Assembly (NCBI GenBank): GCA_041399155.1
Contig: JAWKTI010000001.1
Span: 496,001 to 560,000, forward strand
DNA from: Zavarzinella sp.
GTDB taxonomy: Bacteria; Planctomycetota; Planctomycetia; Gemmatales; Gemmataceae
Reading direction: 5' to 3'
DNA length: 64,000 bases
Of the stretch, positions 17,701 through 26,294 are shown piece by piece; position 1 is the first letter of the stretch, and each line of letters begins with the position of its first letter. The position numbers were made by a program, and so were the translations under genes. Under the pieces are notes generated by a model, which had not been told where the DNA came from, did not search any database, and worked only from the letters and a program-made list of their open reading frames with translations.

Positions 17701-19014
17701 TTACTTCTTTTCTGCCACACAATAAAGGTGGGCACTGGAACGAATATAAATTTTACCATCCGCAATGGCGGGTGTGGCACTGAAATCTTCGGTATCTGTA
17801 GTAACACGGTTGACAGCAAGTTGTTCGAAATCGTCGCCCAGTTTCAGCACGTATGCATCGCCAGAGCGGGTGATAAAGTACAATTTGCCATCTGCTGCAA
17901 CGGGTGAACCATAATCCTGACCCCCACGCCCACCTGCTGTGGGTCGTCCACCAGTGCCACCACCACTGAGACGTTCGGAGTAAATATTCTTGCCGGTTTT
18001 GGCATCCACGCAATATGCGGTGCGGCTGGAAACATAATAGATGCGTTTGTCAACGACGATAGGGGTACAAATGCGGTTTCGGTCGCTGGATTTCCATAAA
18101 AGCCCACTTTGAGAAACATCCCCTTTGCCACCTGCTTTAATCGCAATGGCACCACCAGAGCGGCCTTCAAAGCCATAGACGACTGTGCCATCGGAAACCA
18201 CGCTGGAACAGTAAGAATCGGTGGGTAAACCACCAGCATACCAGCGTAACTTGCCATTTTCCGGATTAAACGCCCAGATTTCGTAAGGCACACCAATCAC
18301 AATCTGTGGGTTGTCGGTATCTTCACCCACAATCACTGGTGTTCCCCAGGTGCTGGCAAAACCACTTGCTTTGGCTTCCCACTTTTTCTTGCCGTTGGAT
18401 TTTTCCAGTGCCACGAGAGATTGGCTTTCCGCACAGGCGGGAACAATAACCAGGTCTTTGAACAGCACAGGACTGGAAGAAGAACCCCAATTGCGGCCAT
18501 CGAGACCAGAGCCCACTTTGGTGTTCCACAGTTTTTTACCTGCCAAATCGTAAGCAAAGACGCCAGATTTGCCGTAAAACACGTAGACAGCTTTTCCATC
18601 CGAAACCGGTGTGTGGGAGGCATAACCATGTTCTGCAAACATCCCACCGTAGCGGTCTTCAGGCAGTTCGGCAGGTTCACTGACATCCCAATCGATTTTG
18701 CCCGTCGATTTGTTGACGCACACCAGGTGGCGTTTCAGCAATTTCTGATCGGTTTCCGTGCGGGAGGTGCCATAACCCGACCAACAGGTTACAAATACTT
18801 TGTCGCCCACCACGATGGGGCAGGATGAACCTGGGCCAGGCAATTTCAACTTCCAGGCCAGGTTACTGGTGGGGCTCCACTTACTTGGGGTGGGTGTGGC
18901 ATCGGGTGCCACGCCAGAACCGTTCGGTCCACGAAAACGCAACCAGTCGGCAGCAGGTAAAGTGGTGCCCAGGCACAATGTGGAGAAGAGTGCGAAAAGC
19001 CAGAAATGTTTCAT
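17701..19014 (-). CDS. Secreted PQQ-type beta-propeller protein
   Basis: About 437 residues from ATG 19014, which has GGAGG eight bases upstream. The signal peptide MKHFWLFALFSTLCLGTTLPA precedes ADWLRFRGPNGSGVA, the usual opening of planctomycete outer-membrane-biogenesis/PQQ-like propellers. Repeated blade motifs such as VVGDKVFVTCWSGYG, VSDGKAVYVFYGKSGVFAYDLAGK and VAADGKLYFITRSGDAYVLK follow, about seven or eight blades. No PQQ-ligand set typical of dehydrogenases is evident, so a binding or scaffold role is likelier than catalysis. It appears monocistronic. Confidence 0.8.
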   Translation of the reverse strand: MKHFWLFALFSTLCLGTTLPAADWLRFRGPNGSGVAPDATPTPSKWSPTSNLAWKLKLPGPGSSCPIVVGDKVFVTCWSGYGTSRTETDQKLLKRHLVCVNKSTGKIDWDVSEPAELPEDRYGGMFAEHGYASHTPVSDGKAVYVFYGKSGVFAYDLAGKKLWNTKVGSGLDGRNWGSSSSPVLFKDLVIVPACAESQSLVALEKSNGKKKWEAKASGFASTWGTPVIVGEDTDNPQIVIGVPYEIWAFNPENGKLRWYAGGLPTDSYCSSVVSDGTVVYGFEGRSGGAIAIKAGGKGDVSQSGLLWKSSDRNRICTPIVVDKRIYYVSSRTAYCVDAKTGKNIYSERLSGGGTGGRPTAGGRGGQDYGSPVAADGKLYFITRSGDAYVLKLGDDFEQLAVNRVTTDTEDFSATPAIADGKIYIRSSAHLYCVAEKK

Positions 19015-19582
19015 TTGAACCTCCAAGGTGAAAAATTGACCACTACGCGCACCAGTATATGCGTAAACTCATGAGAATGCGGTGAAACTACCCACGTGCG
19101 TTTACTGTGGTAGTGGGGCTGATTGGGACTCTTCAGGTCCCTGTTTACCCGTTTGACCCACGCAAAATGGTGATTTTGCGACACCACTCACAAGAGAAAT
19201 ACTTCCAATTGATGCACAAAGTTTCACAAATTGGAAAATTTATTTAAGTCATTCAAAAATAAGAACTTACGACGAATTTTCTGGTGAATTTTAAAAGAAA
19301 ATCGGAATAATATCCAAAAATAAGTGAACTAAATTCCATTAATATTCGTTTAATTTGGTGTGAGTGCTATAAGAACGCACCAACAGGAGTACAAGCTAGA
19401 ACCAATCAAACCACACAATTTGACAGTTGTTGTAATGAAAAATGGTTTTTCGCTGAAAACCCGGTTGTTACCAAAATGGGCGTGCTGTACCATCGAAATA
19501 GTTTGGGATGGCAGTAAAAATTAATTCGTAGGTCCCTTCTTTCACTGGTTTACTCGCAGTCAGAACGTGGAGGTTGATATCG
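19015..19582. other. 568-bp AT-rich gene-free region (leader of the acidic membrane protein gene)
   Basis: No coding sequence is supported here. It contains a perfect 7-bp hairpin CGCAAAA (19161-19167)/TTTTGCG (19174-19180), a small GGGAC/GTCCC hairpin just before it, and at about 19303-19360 an AT-rich element shared with the leader of glutamate dehydrogenase. The rest is AT-rich with no clear promoter. Confidence 0.6.
19303..19360. repeat. AT-rich shared leader element, copy 1
   Basis: TGAACTAAATTCCATT (19325-19340) is identical to 41196-41211; the following ~20 bases and the preceding ~22 remain clearly similar between the two copies. Both lie in long gene-free leaders 230-270 bp before a plus-strand start codon, with no coding potential. 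Confidence 0.6.
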
Positions 19583-19972
19583 ATGGCAAAAGTACGTGGC
19601 TACGGTGATGGTGATTACGACGACGATGAATATGACGATTTGCCCCCACGTCGAAGGCGAAGATATGACGACTATGATGATGATGACTACGACGACTACG
19701 ATGATCGCCCACGAAGGAGTCTGCAACCCCACCGTGGAGCGATCATTCTGGTATTTGGTCTGCTTGGATTTCTAATCTGTGGTTTTTTTGGTATTGCTGC
19801 CTGGATTATGGGCAAAAATGATCTTGCTGAAATGAAACAGGGTCGAATGGATCCTGATGGTAAGGGTCTTACTCTAGCAGGCTACATTCTTGGCAGTATA
19901 TGCGTGATTATGAATGTGCTTGTAATCATTGCAGTGGTAGCCGTGATCTTGCTCGACAAAGCAGCCAATTAA
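19583..19972 (+). CDS. Acidic Asp/Tyr-rich small membrane protein (DUF4190-like)
   Basis: 129 residues from ATG 19583, which has GTGGAGG nine bases upstream. The N-terminal ~45 residues are runs of Asp and Tyr around an Arg cluster (GDGDYDDDEYDD, then RRRRR, then YDDYDDDDYDD). Two membrane segments follow (AIILVFGLLGFLICGFFGIA and ILGSICVIMNVLVIIAVVAV) separated by GRMDPDGKGLTLAGY, which resembles the DUF4190 arrangement. The highly charged tail is presumably cytoplasmic. Function unknown. The long upstream region carrying the shared AT-rich element suggests a regulated leader. Confidence 0.7.
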   Translation: MAKVRGYGDGDYDDDEYDDLPPRRRRRYDDYDDDDYDDYDDRPRRSLQPHRGAIILVFGLLGFLICGFFGIAAWIMGKNDLAEMKQGRMDPDGKGLTLAGYILGSICVIMNVLVIIAVVAVILLDKAAN

Positions 19973-20188
19973 TTAAAGCAATCTCATCAATTGCCTTCGG
20001 CTTTCCAAATTTTTTGTAATATTTTCAAACTTGCCACTGAATATACTATTGGTGCGAGCGTCTAACTGCTTACAACAAAATGTAGGCAATTAAGTGCCGC
20101 ACAGGATCGTGGCTGGTTGAATGTACTCTCTAGTCACTGCGGAAGTGGCGACAACCAGCGATATCTTGAAATTAGAGGAGTTGTTGGA

Positions 20189-20746
20189 ATGAAGAAGCTT
20201 CTGAGCGTAATCACCGCATCTATCGTGCTGTTCGCAGCAAGCAACCTGAACGCAGCCGAACTGAAGTCCGGCCCTCAAGTTGGCGAAAAAGTCCCCGGTC
20301 CTTTCCACCCTTTAAACATCAACGGTGAAGACGCTGGCGAAAAAGCATGCCTGTTCTGCAAGAACGGCAATGCACCTGTTGCCATGATTTTTGCTCGCAA
20401 AAACACCCCTGAGCTGATGGCATTGGTCAAGAAAATTGATGCCGCCACCGAATCCAACAAAGCAGCCAGCATGGGCAGCTTCGTGGTGTTCCTGAGCGAT
20501 TCTCCTGAAATGGAAGCCGAACTGAAGAAAGCAGCCAAAGAAGCCAGCTTGAAACAGTGCGTGCTGAGCATTGACAATCCCGCAGGCCCCAAAGGCTACA
20601 ACGTTGCTAAAGACAGCGATGTAACCGTGGTTCTGTACCGCGCTCGCACCGTGAAAGCTAACCACGCTTTCAAAGCTGGCGAACTGAACGAAAAAGCAAT
20701 CGAAAAGATTGTCAGCGAAATCCCCAAGATTCTCGAAGTTAAGTAA
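20189..20746 (+). CDS. Secreted redoxin-like protein
   Basis: About 185 residues from ATG 20189 (GAGGAG upstream). The signal peptide MKKLLSVITASIVLFAASNLNA ends before AELKSGPQVGEKVPGPF. A CLFCKNG (CxxC) motif lies near residue 52, but it sits before the strand VAMIFARK and not at the usual thioredoxin position after it, so redox activity is uncertain. The rest is Lys/Ala-rich. The start SGPQVGEK is shared with the cysteine-free protein at 468-1340. It has strong ribosome-site and terminator signals and few rare-looking codons, hinting at high expression. Confidence 0.72.
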   Translation: MKKLLSVITASIVLFAASNLNAAELKSGPQVGEKVPGPFHPLNINGEDAGEKACLFCKNGNAPVAMIFARKNTPELMALVKKIDAATESNKAASMGSFVVFLSDSPEMEAELKKAAKEASLKQCVLSIDNPAGPKGYNVAKDSDVTVVLYRARTVKANHAFKAGELNEKAIEKIVSEIPKILEVK

Positions 20747-20806
20747 TTAACTTGTGAGATTCTTTGTGTTAAGTATCTGACACATCAAGTAATTCTGTAC
20801 TACGTT

Positions 20807-20832
20807 GGCTCCGGATTTTCCGGAGCCTTTTT
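20807..20832 (+). terminator. Rho-independent terminator of the redoxin-like gene
   Basis: GGCTCCGG (20807-20814), loop ATTTT, CCGGAGCC (20820-20827), then TTTTT. Perfect 8-bp GC-rich stem, 60 bp after the stop. Confidence 0.88.
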
Positions 20833-20844
20833 CATTTCCGGCGA

Positions 20845-21252
20845 TTACTTGTTCAGAACTCCCTCAAAGAACCCAAAGAAGAAAAGTGCGGCTGCATAGG
20901 ACTTTTCCACACCTTTCGCCTGACCGATGATTCGACCATTTTTCCGGATATCGCCATTATCTTCCACTTTGCCAACAATTCTGCCATCCACTCGAACGTC
21001 GCCATTATTTTCTAATTTGCCCACTAATCGGCCATCCTTCCGGATATAGCCGTTCGATTCAATTTTTCCGGTGAGCTTGCCACGCACCCTGATGTAACCG
21101 TTCGATTCAAATTTGCCCACAATCTTCCCATCTAGGCGGATATCCCCACCCGATTCTACTTTGCCAATAATCCGCCCATTCAGTCGCAGGTCTTGTCCAA
21201 ATATGCATGGGGTAGTCAAAAGCAGTGTCAATATTGCAAACTTGGGTAACAT
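20845..21252 (-). CDS. Secreted protein made of six 16-residue repeats
   Basis: 135 residues. The signal peptide (MLPKFAILTLLLTTPCIFG) is followed directly by six tandem 16-residue units of the form [DY]-[ILV]-R-x-[DN]-G-[KR]-[IL]-x-G-K-[VIFL]-E-x-[NG]-G. The strict periodicity, alternating hydrophobic and Gly/Asn turn residues, suggests a small beta-solenoid or stacked-hairpin structure. A short hydrophobic C-terminal helix (SYAAALFFFGFFEGVLNK) could anchor it. I do not recognise a named family; polymer-forming bactofilins have a related appearance but no such exact repeat. It is convergent with the redoxin-like gene. Confidence 0.68.
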   Translation of the reverse strand: MLPKFAILTLLLTTPCIFGQDLRLNGRIIGKVESGGDIRLDGKIVGKFESNGYIRVRGKLTGKIESNGYIRKDGRLVGKLENNGDVRVDGRIVGKVEDNGDIRKNGRIIGQAKGVEKSYAAALFFFGFFEGVLNK

Positions 21253-21349
21253 CAGGTGCGTCTCCGCCGGAGATTAATGTGGATCTGGTATCAGGTTCAT
21301 TATAACAACTGTTAGTTCTGGCAACGCACCGAATATTAGTGAGGATTTA

Positions 21350-21682
21350 ATGAGTTTATCCCGGCTCGTGTTTCGCCAGCAGGTACTGCAGACCCCACAT
21401 GGGGCAGTGTTGGGTAGCAGTTATCGCTGGCCAGGTGGGCAATATTGTGCCATCCATACCGATCGAGGAATCATCGCCTGTGGCTTGTACGATTGTGCCG
21501 TTGCAACCCGCTTTGGTATGATCCTGGCAATTGCCCGCGGTACTCCAGAACTGCCACTGAAAGAACCAGAGGACCTTTTTCAGTCGGTGATTGTCGAAGT
21601 GAGCGCTGACGCCCACGAACGTGGGATTACAACGGGGATGACTGGCCTGCAAGCGCTGGAAAAACTACTTGCCGATGAATGA
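21350..21682 (+). CDS. DUF1805 family protein
   Basis: 110 residues; ATG with GAGGAT upstream. The pattern GGQYCAIHTDRGIIACGLYDCAVATRFGMILAIARGTP followed by EDLFQ and ERGITTGMTGLQALEKLL matches DUF1805 (YunC type), a small alpha/beta protein of unknown function. Full-length for the family. It lies between two divergent/convergent neighbours and appears monocistronic. Confidence 0.75.
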   Translation: MSLSRLVFRQQVLQTPHGAVLGSSYRWPGGQYCAIHTDRGIIACGLYDCAVATRFGMILAIARGTPELPLKEPEDLFQSVIVEVSADAHERGITTGMTGLQALEKLLADE

Positions 21683-21718
21683 TAACATTCCAGGTGCCCG
21701 CTCAATGAAGGCGGCTGC

Positions 21719-22825
21719 TTATCCACCCAATTCCTGTTCTAACTGCCGCAGACAGTTCAGCATATTTTCGAGCGAATCGACCGGTCTCCCGGGTATGCGA
21801 CCATTAGTGTCGCATTCGCGGAGGAGCATCAGATCTTCAAAATCGTCGTGTTCTTCGAGCCGTTTTCTGGCTTTGATCCCAAGTGACCCATCTTTTATGG
21901 CCAGTGCGTCCATGTGGTGCGCAATCAACCAGGCTGTCCGTTCGGTAATCAACCCGTCCAGTGCTTCCAGACCAGCGTTAACGTGGTCTCCAGGGTCGAT
22001 CCCTTTGCCCACATCGTGCAGCAGGGCTGCCAGCAGGAACTCTTCATCCCAGGGTCTTTCGCGGCGGGCCAGTTCAAATACCTGCTGGGAATGGTACAGA
22101 ACATCACCCTCCGGGTGATATTTCGGGTTTTGCTTCACATTTTCCAGCGATTGAAGTAGCATCTGGAACAGCAGAAACCGATCGACCTCATGTGCCTGAT
22201 TCTCCAATTCATCCTGCACATCAACCCCTTCGTATTCCTTACTTAGAAACTCCTCAAGTTCTCGGATGCTGACACGTTCGATTGCTTTGCCAGTGATCGA
22301 GCTTTTAAAGACAAAGTGGCAGAGATCCTCGGCGTATACAGTCAGTTCCACCGGAAAGCGATCGCGGACATGGATGTGAGTAAAGATTCGCGTTTCGTTG
22401 TTCTTGCGAATTTCCTTTCGCTCCACCTCGTAAGGGAGGCACTGATCTTCTAGAATCGCGGTGATTGCTTCAACGGAATCGGAAAAAAGGTGCAGATCAA
22501 TATCCGATCCTTTTCGGATATGCCCCGTCAGGACGCTGCCGATCAGACGCGGCTTAAATAACCGCAACAGGTGCATCATCTGCAGTGCGTGAAAACGCAT
22601 GTCGCGAAGTCGGTCCTGTCTCGATTCACCCTCATGCAGCGTGGCCAGATGCAGGATCAAATCCCGAATTTCGGCATTCTTTGGTAAATCGGATGGTTTG
22701 ACGTTGCCCCGACAAATGATTCGGGCTGCCTTGCGTTTCGCGTTAAAGTATTCTGTTTCGGTTCGCTCGTACATCAGCCTGGCGGCTTCAAAAGCGATTG
22801 CATGCCGCAAACGGGCATCTGCCAT
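21719..22825 (-). CDS. Nucleotidyltransferase-HD domain protein
   Basis: 368 residues. An N-terminal helical part is followed by a polymerase-beta-type nucleotidyltransferase core (IGSVLTGHIRKGSDIDLHLF, the GS...DxD motif, about residues 95-114) and then an HD phosphohydrolase domain (GDVLYHSQQVFELA, then LLAALLHDVGKG, then AHHMDAL). The combination recalls the tRNA CCA-adding/poly(A) polymerase superfamily with a fused HD domain, but the head sequence differs, so the substrate is uncertain. A good sigma70-type promoter lies ~60 bp before the start. The long gap after the NLR-like gene argues against a shared transcript. Confidence 0.8.
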   Translation of the reverse strand: MADARLRHAIAFEAARLMYERTETEYFNAKRKAARIICRGNVKPSDLPKNAEIRDLILHLATLHEGESRQDRLRDMRFHALQMMHLLRLFKPRLIGSVLTGHIRKGSDIDLHLFSDSVEAITAILEDQCLPYEVERKEIRKNNETRIFTHIHVRDRFPVELTVYAEDLCHFVFKSSITGKAIERVSIRELEEFLSKEYEGVDVQDELENQAHEVDRFLLFQMLLQSLENVKQNPKYHPEGDVLYHSQQVFELARRERPWDEEFLLAALLHDVGKGIDPGDHVNAGLEALDGLITERTAWLIAHHMDALAIKDGSLGIKARKRLEEHDDFEDLMLLRECDTNGRIPGRPVDSLENMLNCLRQLEQELGG

Positions 22826-23199
22826 AGTAGAATGCGTCGGTATTTTTTAATGAGCCTGTCCAGAGCCGACGCGAAGCTCAATCATATTGTACCACACATC
22901 GCTATGTAGGACAATGAACTCCAGATTCAGGGATGCTTTTGACTTTAACCTTGGAAAAAATTGCAACTGTACATTCTTGTGGCAGCATTTCAACGCGAGG
23001 AATGCAGAATGAGATGGAGCGAAGCCTAATGTGTACCGATATCGTAGAGGCGCTGGCGGGGGACTCCCAAGTAAGTTTGAAATAGGAGACATGATAAACA
23101 GAACAGCCCGAATTCCCACAAAAGGGGGAATTCGGCTTTGGGAAAACAGGCGCCACAGGTGCCACCGTCCACATGTTTAGGAAGGTGCAACAGAAAGTG
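22826..23199. other. 374-bp gene-free region between the NTase-HD and NLR-like genes
   Basis: I see no convincing gene. It holds the promoter at 22886-22914 and a strong inverted repeat, CCGAATTCCC (23108-23117) with GGGAATTCGG (23126-23135), about 65-90 bp past the NLR-like stop. The repeat could end or protect that transcript, although no U tract follows it on the minus strand. Confidence 0.5.
22886..22914 (-). promoter_or_regulatory. Sigma70-type promoter of the NTase-HD gene
   Basis: On the minus strand: -35 TTGTCC (22909-22914), 17-bp spacer, -10 TACAAT (22886-22891). Four and five of six consensus bases with ideal spacing, about 60 bp before the ATG at 22825. Confidence 0.5.
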
Positions 23200-25977
23200 T
23201 TACTGTTCGAATGAATCAACTTTATGGCTGGCTTCAGCCACCACCTCAGCCAGGGCTTGCTCGATTTCTGATTCAGTGCGGCCCATGTCTTGGAGCAAGA
23301 GGGTGTAATTCTGTGTCGCGGATTGCAGATGTGGGTGCGGGTGCCCGGTTCGGAATTTGAAGACGAAGAAGATCACAAGGTGCCGCCGCATCAGCGGCTC
23401 GGCCTCGGCCAACCGATTAGTATCCTGCAGTAACTGAGCCAGATTGTTCAAAGCTGTCGCGACTTGTGGGTGATGCTCACCTAACGCTTCCTCCCAGATT
23501 TCCAGAGCCCGACAATAGAGTTGCTCGGCTTCGGTTAGCTGTTTGGTATATTGCAGTAACTGAGCTAGGTTGTTCGAAGCTGTCGCGACTTGTGGGTGAT
23601 GCTCACCTAGCTTTTTCTCCCAGATTTCCAACGCTCGTCTACAGAGCGGCTCCGCCTCACACAACCGGTTCTTTGCCTTGTATAACTCAGCCAAGTTGTT
23701 GAGGTCTCTGGCGACATTAGGGTGGTCTGGGCCATAGTTCAGTTCGTCAATTTTCAGGGCCCGTTTTATCAGAGGTTCAGCTTCGTTCAGGCGATTCGTT
23801 TCATATAATAAGGTCATCAAGTTGTTCAGATCGATGGCAACGACAGGGTGGTCTGGGCCATAGTTCAATTCGTCAATTTTCAGGGCCAGTTTTATCTGAA
23901 GTTCAGCTTCATTCAACCGATTCGTCGCTTGCAGTATCTTCGCTAGATTGTTGATTGCGGCAGTATAGTCTGAAAATGGTTTACCATCTAGATTTTCAAG
24001 GATGTTGATCACGTCTCTCATCAGTGGCTCTGCCTCGGCTAGACGGTTTGCCGCTTCCAGTATCAGAGCCAGGTTGTTGAGGTCTCTAGCGACGTTTGAG
24101 TGTTTGGTTCCGAAGTAATTTTTATCGATGGTGAGTGCCCGCCGAATCAGCGATTCGGCCTCAGCCAACCTATTCGTATCCTTCAGTAACATCGCCAGGT
24201 TGTTTAGAATTCTGGCAACATTGGGGTGATCTGGCCCAAAGCTCTGTTCATCAATTTCGAGTGCCCTTCTTATCAATAGCTCGGCCTCAGTCCACTCGAA
24301 TCGTGCATGCAAATACAGCGATAAGTCATTCATCAATCGAGTAGTGGGATAAGCGAGGTTCGCTTTGTCCGCAATAGCGGTGATTGCGAATAGGTGCGGT
24401 CGGGCTGGTGTGTAAACATCTTGCCAATTCCGTACATCGTGCGGTTCACCGACGCAGAAACTATTCACCATCTTCAAGCTACGTTCCAGCCAGCCGAGTC
24501 TATCCTCTTCCGGCAGGCGATACTCGGTGATTTCCTGCACGAGTCGATGCATTGAAACACTGCGTTTGTCTTCAGTGCGCGAAAGCAGGGAATATGTTAC
24601 CAGATTTGCAATCCCGTCCTCGGCATCAATGACCAATTCGTTTGGCTCGTTCTGAATCTTCAGTATCATTTCGACCGGAATCGGTGCTGGGGCGAGCCAA
24701 CAAAGGGTGTGCAGCAATCCACGGCCATCAGTACTGAGTTCCTCAAACGTCAACGACCAAGTTGTGTAGACATTGTGTGGATACTTGCCTAGCAACTCAA
24801 TTTTTGAGTTGAGAACTTTGTCTTCATGCTTCTTCCAGCGTTCGCAGTACGTCCCAAAACTGATAGCGTTGGTGGCGATAAATGCCCCAGCCTGTTCCAG
24901 TGCCAACGGTAAAAACCCAAGATCATCAGCCAGTTGCTTCGCATCGGCATCATCTGTTTGCAGCTTACTTCGCTTTCCATCAGTACGTTCCATCAGGAAT
25001 TCGACAGCCGACTGCTCATCAAGAACATCCAGTTTTACTTCTTCTGCCACCCCTTGCCAACTACTCATTCGCGAAGTGATTAATACATGGCCATTTGTAA
25101 GATTGATGACTTCTGCATCAACGGCATCTTTCGCCTTTGTTGTGTCCACATTGTCAAAGATCAACAGCCAGCGGGCAGTCGAACGGAGCCAATGTCTTAC
25201 TGCTTCATACTGTTGTTCTGGGAGTACATCTAGTTTCAAAACAGTGATAAGGTTGGCAAGATTGCTTCGAAGACTTTCTGGGGTGTCCGCTTTTACATAG
25301 AGTCTCGCTGAGTATTCGCTGGCAAAGCGATAGGCATACTCGATCGCAAGGCGAGTTTTGCCGACACCACCCAAGCCGTGAATGGCTTGATTTGCCGTAA
25401 TAACTGCCTTGTTTACAGACCTTTTCACGAGAGTGCTGTGCAAATCTGTGAGAGTTTGATTGCGACCTTTAAACAGCGAACCTAACGGCAGGAACGGCAT
25501 GTTGTGCCAGGAAAACCCGGAGAGGTACGATTTGTCGATTGATTGCAGCAGGCTCTCTTGTGAATCGAATGTCCAGAAGAGAAAGTCCGCCATACCACGA
25601 ACGTACTCTACTTGCAAATAATGATGTGGATCTTCGGCTTTGTCGTAGGGATCGAGTGGACAATCATCTGTGGCGATAAAGCGGAAAACAGGCTTCTGCA
25701 TTTCCAGCGCAATGTCGTATTCCAGTTGTGTGTAAGAACGCCAGAATAGATCCTCTGGCCAGTCTGCTGGTTTGGCTCCAAATACCGGGCCGATGAGCAG
25801 TACAACGGCGTCACAGGGGGCTATCTGGTCGGCAAGCATGGGTGCAATCTTAGTATGCACCATTGGGAACTCGTCTTGAAGTACGGCATCGTGGCCAAGG
25901 CTGCGAAGTTTTTCTGCAACAGCTAAACGATAGGACTTCAACCCTTTGGTGGTTGCACTGACAAAGATTCTGGGCAT
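23200..25977 (-). CDS. NLR-like protein: DUF4062, NB-ARC ATPase, TPR repeats
   Basis: About 925 residues from ATG 25977 (GGAG upstream). Residues ~1-140 are a DUF4062 domain (RIFVSATTKGLKSYR), a TIR-like effector/sensor fold. The NB-ARC/STAND ATPase follows: Walker A GLGGVGKTRLA (about 200), Walker B LLIFDNVD, sensor VLITSR, GLPL-type LGFLPLALEQAGAFI and an MHD-like SMHRLVQEI. From about 560 come eight or so kinesin-light-chain TPR units of 42 residues (ALEIDEQSFGPDHPNVA, then LNNLA). This is the plan of plant and animal NLR sensors; bacterial STAND proteins of this type are frequently antiviral. No partner gene is adjacent on the same strand, so it may act alone. Confidence 0.85.
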   Translation of the reverse strand: MPRIFVSATTKGLKSYRLAVAEKLRSLGHDAVLQDEFPMVHTKIAPMLADQIAPCDAVVLLIGPVFGAKPADWPEDLFWRSYTQLEYDIALEMQKPVFRFIATDDCPLDPYDKAEDPHHYLQVEYVRGMADFLFWTFDSQESLLQSIDKSYLSGFSWHNMPFLPLGSLFKGRNQTLTDLHSTLVKRSVNKAVITANQAIHGLGGVGKTRLAIEYAYRFASEYSARLYVKADTPESLRSNLANLITVLKLDVLPEQQYEAVRHWLRSTARWLLIFDNVDTTKAKDAVDAEVINLTNGHVLITSRMSSWQGVAEEVKLDVLDEQSAVEFLMERTDGKRSKLQTDDADAKQLADDLGFLPLALEQAGAFIATNAISFGTYCERWKKHEDKVLNSKIELLGKYPHNVYTTWSLTFEELSTDGRGLLHTLCWLAPAPIPVEMILKIQNEPNELVIDAEDGIANLVTYSLLSRTEDKRSVSMHRLVQEITEYRLPEEDRLGWLERSLKMVNSFCVGEPHDVRNWQDVYTPARPHLFAITAIADKANLAYPTTRLMNDLSLYLHARFEWTEAELLIRRALEIDEQSFGPDHPNVARILNNLAMLLKDTNRLAEAESLIRRALTIDKNYFGTKHSNVARDLNNLALILEAANRLAEAEPLMRDVINILENLDGKPFSDYTAAINNLAKILQATNRLNEAELQIKLALKIDELNYGPDHPVVAIDLNNLMTLLYETNRLNEAEPLIKRALKIDELNYGPDHPNVARDLNNLAELYKAKNRLCEAEPLCRRALEIWEKKLGEHHPQVATASNNLAQLLQYTKQLTEAEQLYCRALEIWEEALGEHHPQVATALNNLAQLLQDTNRLAEAEPLMRRHLVIFFVFKFRTGHPHPHLQSATQNYTLLLQDMGRTESEIEQALAEVVAEASHKVDSFEQ
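23390..24310 (-). repeat. ~126-bp tandem TPR-coding repeats
   Basis: The TPR region of the NLR-like gene repeats every 126 bp. Several unit pairs remain close at the DNA level, for example the segment around 23450-23500 against 23580-23625, and 23730-23760 against 23860-23890. This suggests unit duplication and a repeat number that can change. Confidence 0.65.
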
Positions 25978-26294
25978 GTTGAGCACTCCGGATTGGGTGG
26001 TCTGGTCGTACCTGTTGCGATCAGGCAGTTCACCACATGCCTAGATTATACCAAACCTCGGGAAAGCGTGCTCTGTGGGCAACCTGCCACAAAATAACAT
26101 TACATATAATCATATTTCATATAATTAACTTTCATGTCGTGTTTATTCTTGTAACAAAATAGGCGCTGTGGGCAAAAAGTAACTGTTTTACTCTTTTCCC
26201 ACCCGAAAAAGGTGGGGTAATTGCACCATTCTCATAACTGGAACGATCGCTATTGTCGATAAAATCCTACATTCTTGCAGTTAGAGGGTTTTTC
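25978..26294. other. 317-bp AT-rich divergent intergenic region
   Basis: It separates two divergent genes. It is AT-rich around 26095-26160, with a hairpin CCCACC (26198-26203)/GGTGGG (26211-26216). No U tract follows the hairpin on either strand. No clear promoter elements or coding sequence were identified. Confidence 0.45.

Noticed and set aside
22902..23219. 105-codon minus-strand open frame between the NTase-HD and NLR-like genes
   Set aside because: Low-complexity, Cys/Ser-rich translation, overlaps the NLR-like stop and contains a strong inverted repeat and a promoter; more likely non-coding.
23390..24310. Regular repeats considered as a CRISPR array
   Set aside because: They are in frame, 126 bp long, diverged and code for TPR units; there are no spacers and no cas genes.
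26198..26216. CCCACC/GGTGGG hairpin as a terminator
   Set aside because: No U tract follows on either strand, and it lies between divergent gene starts.
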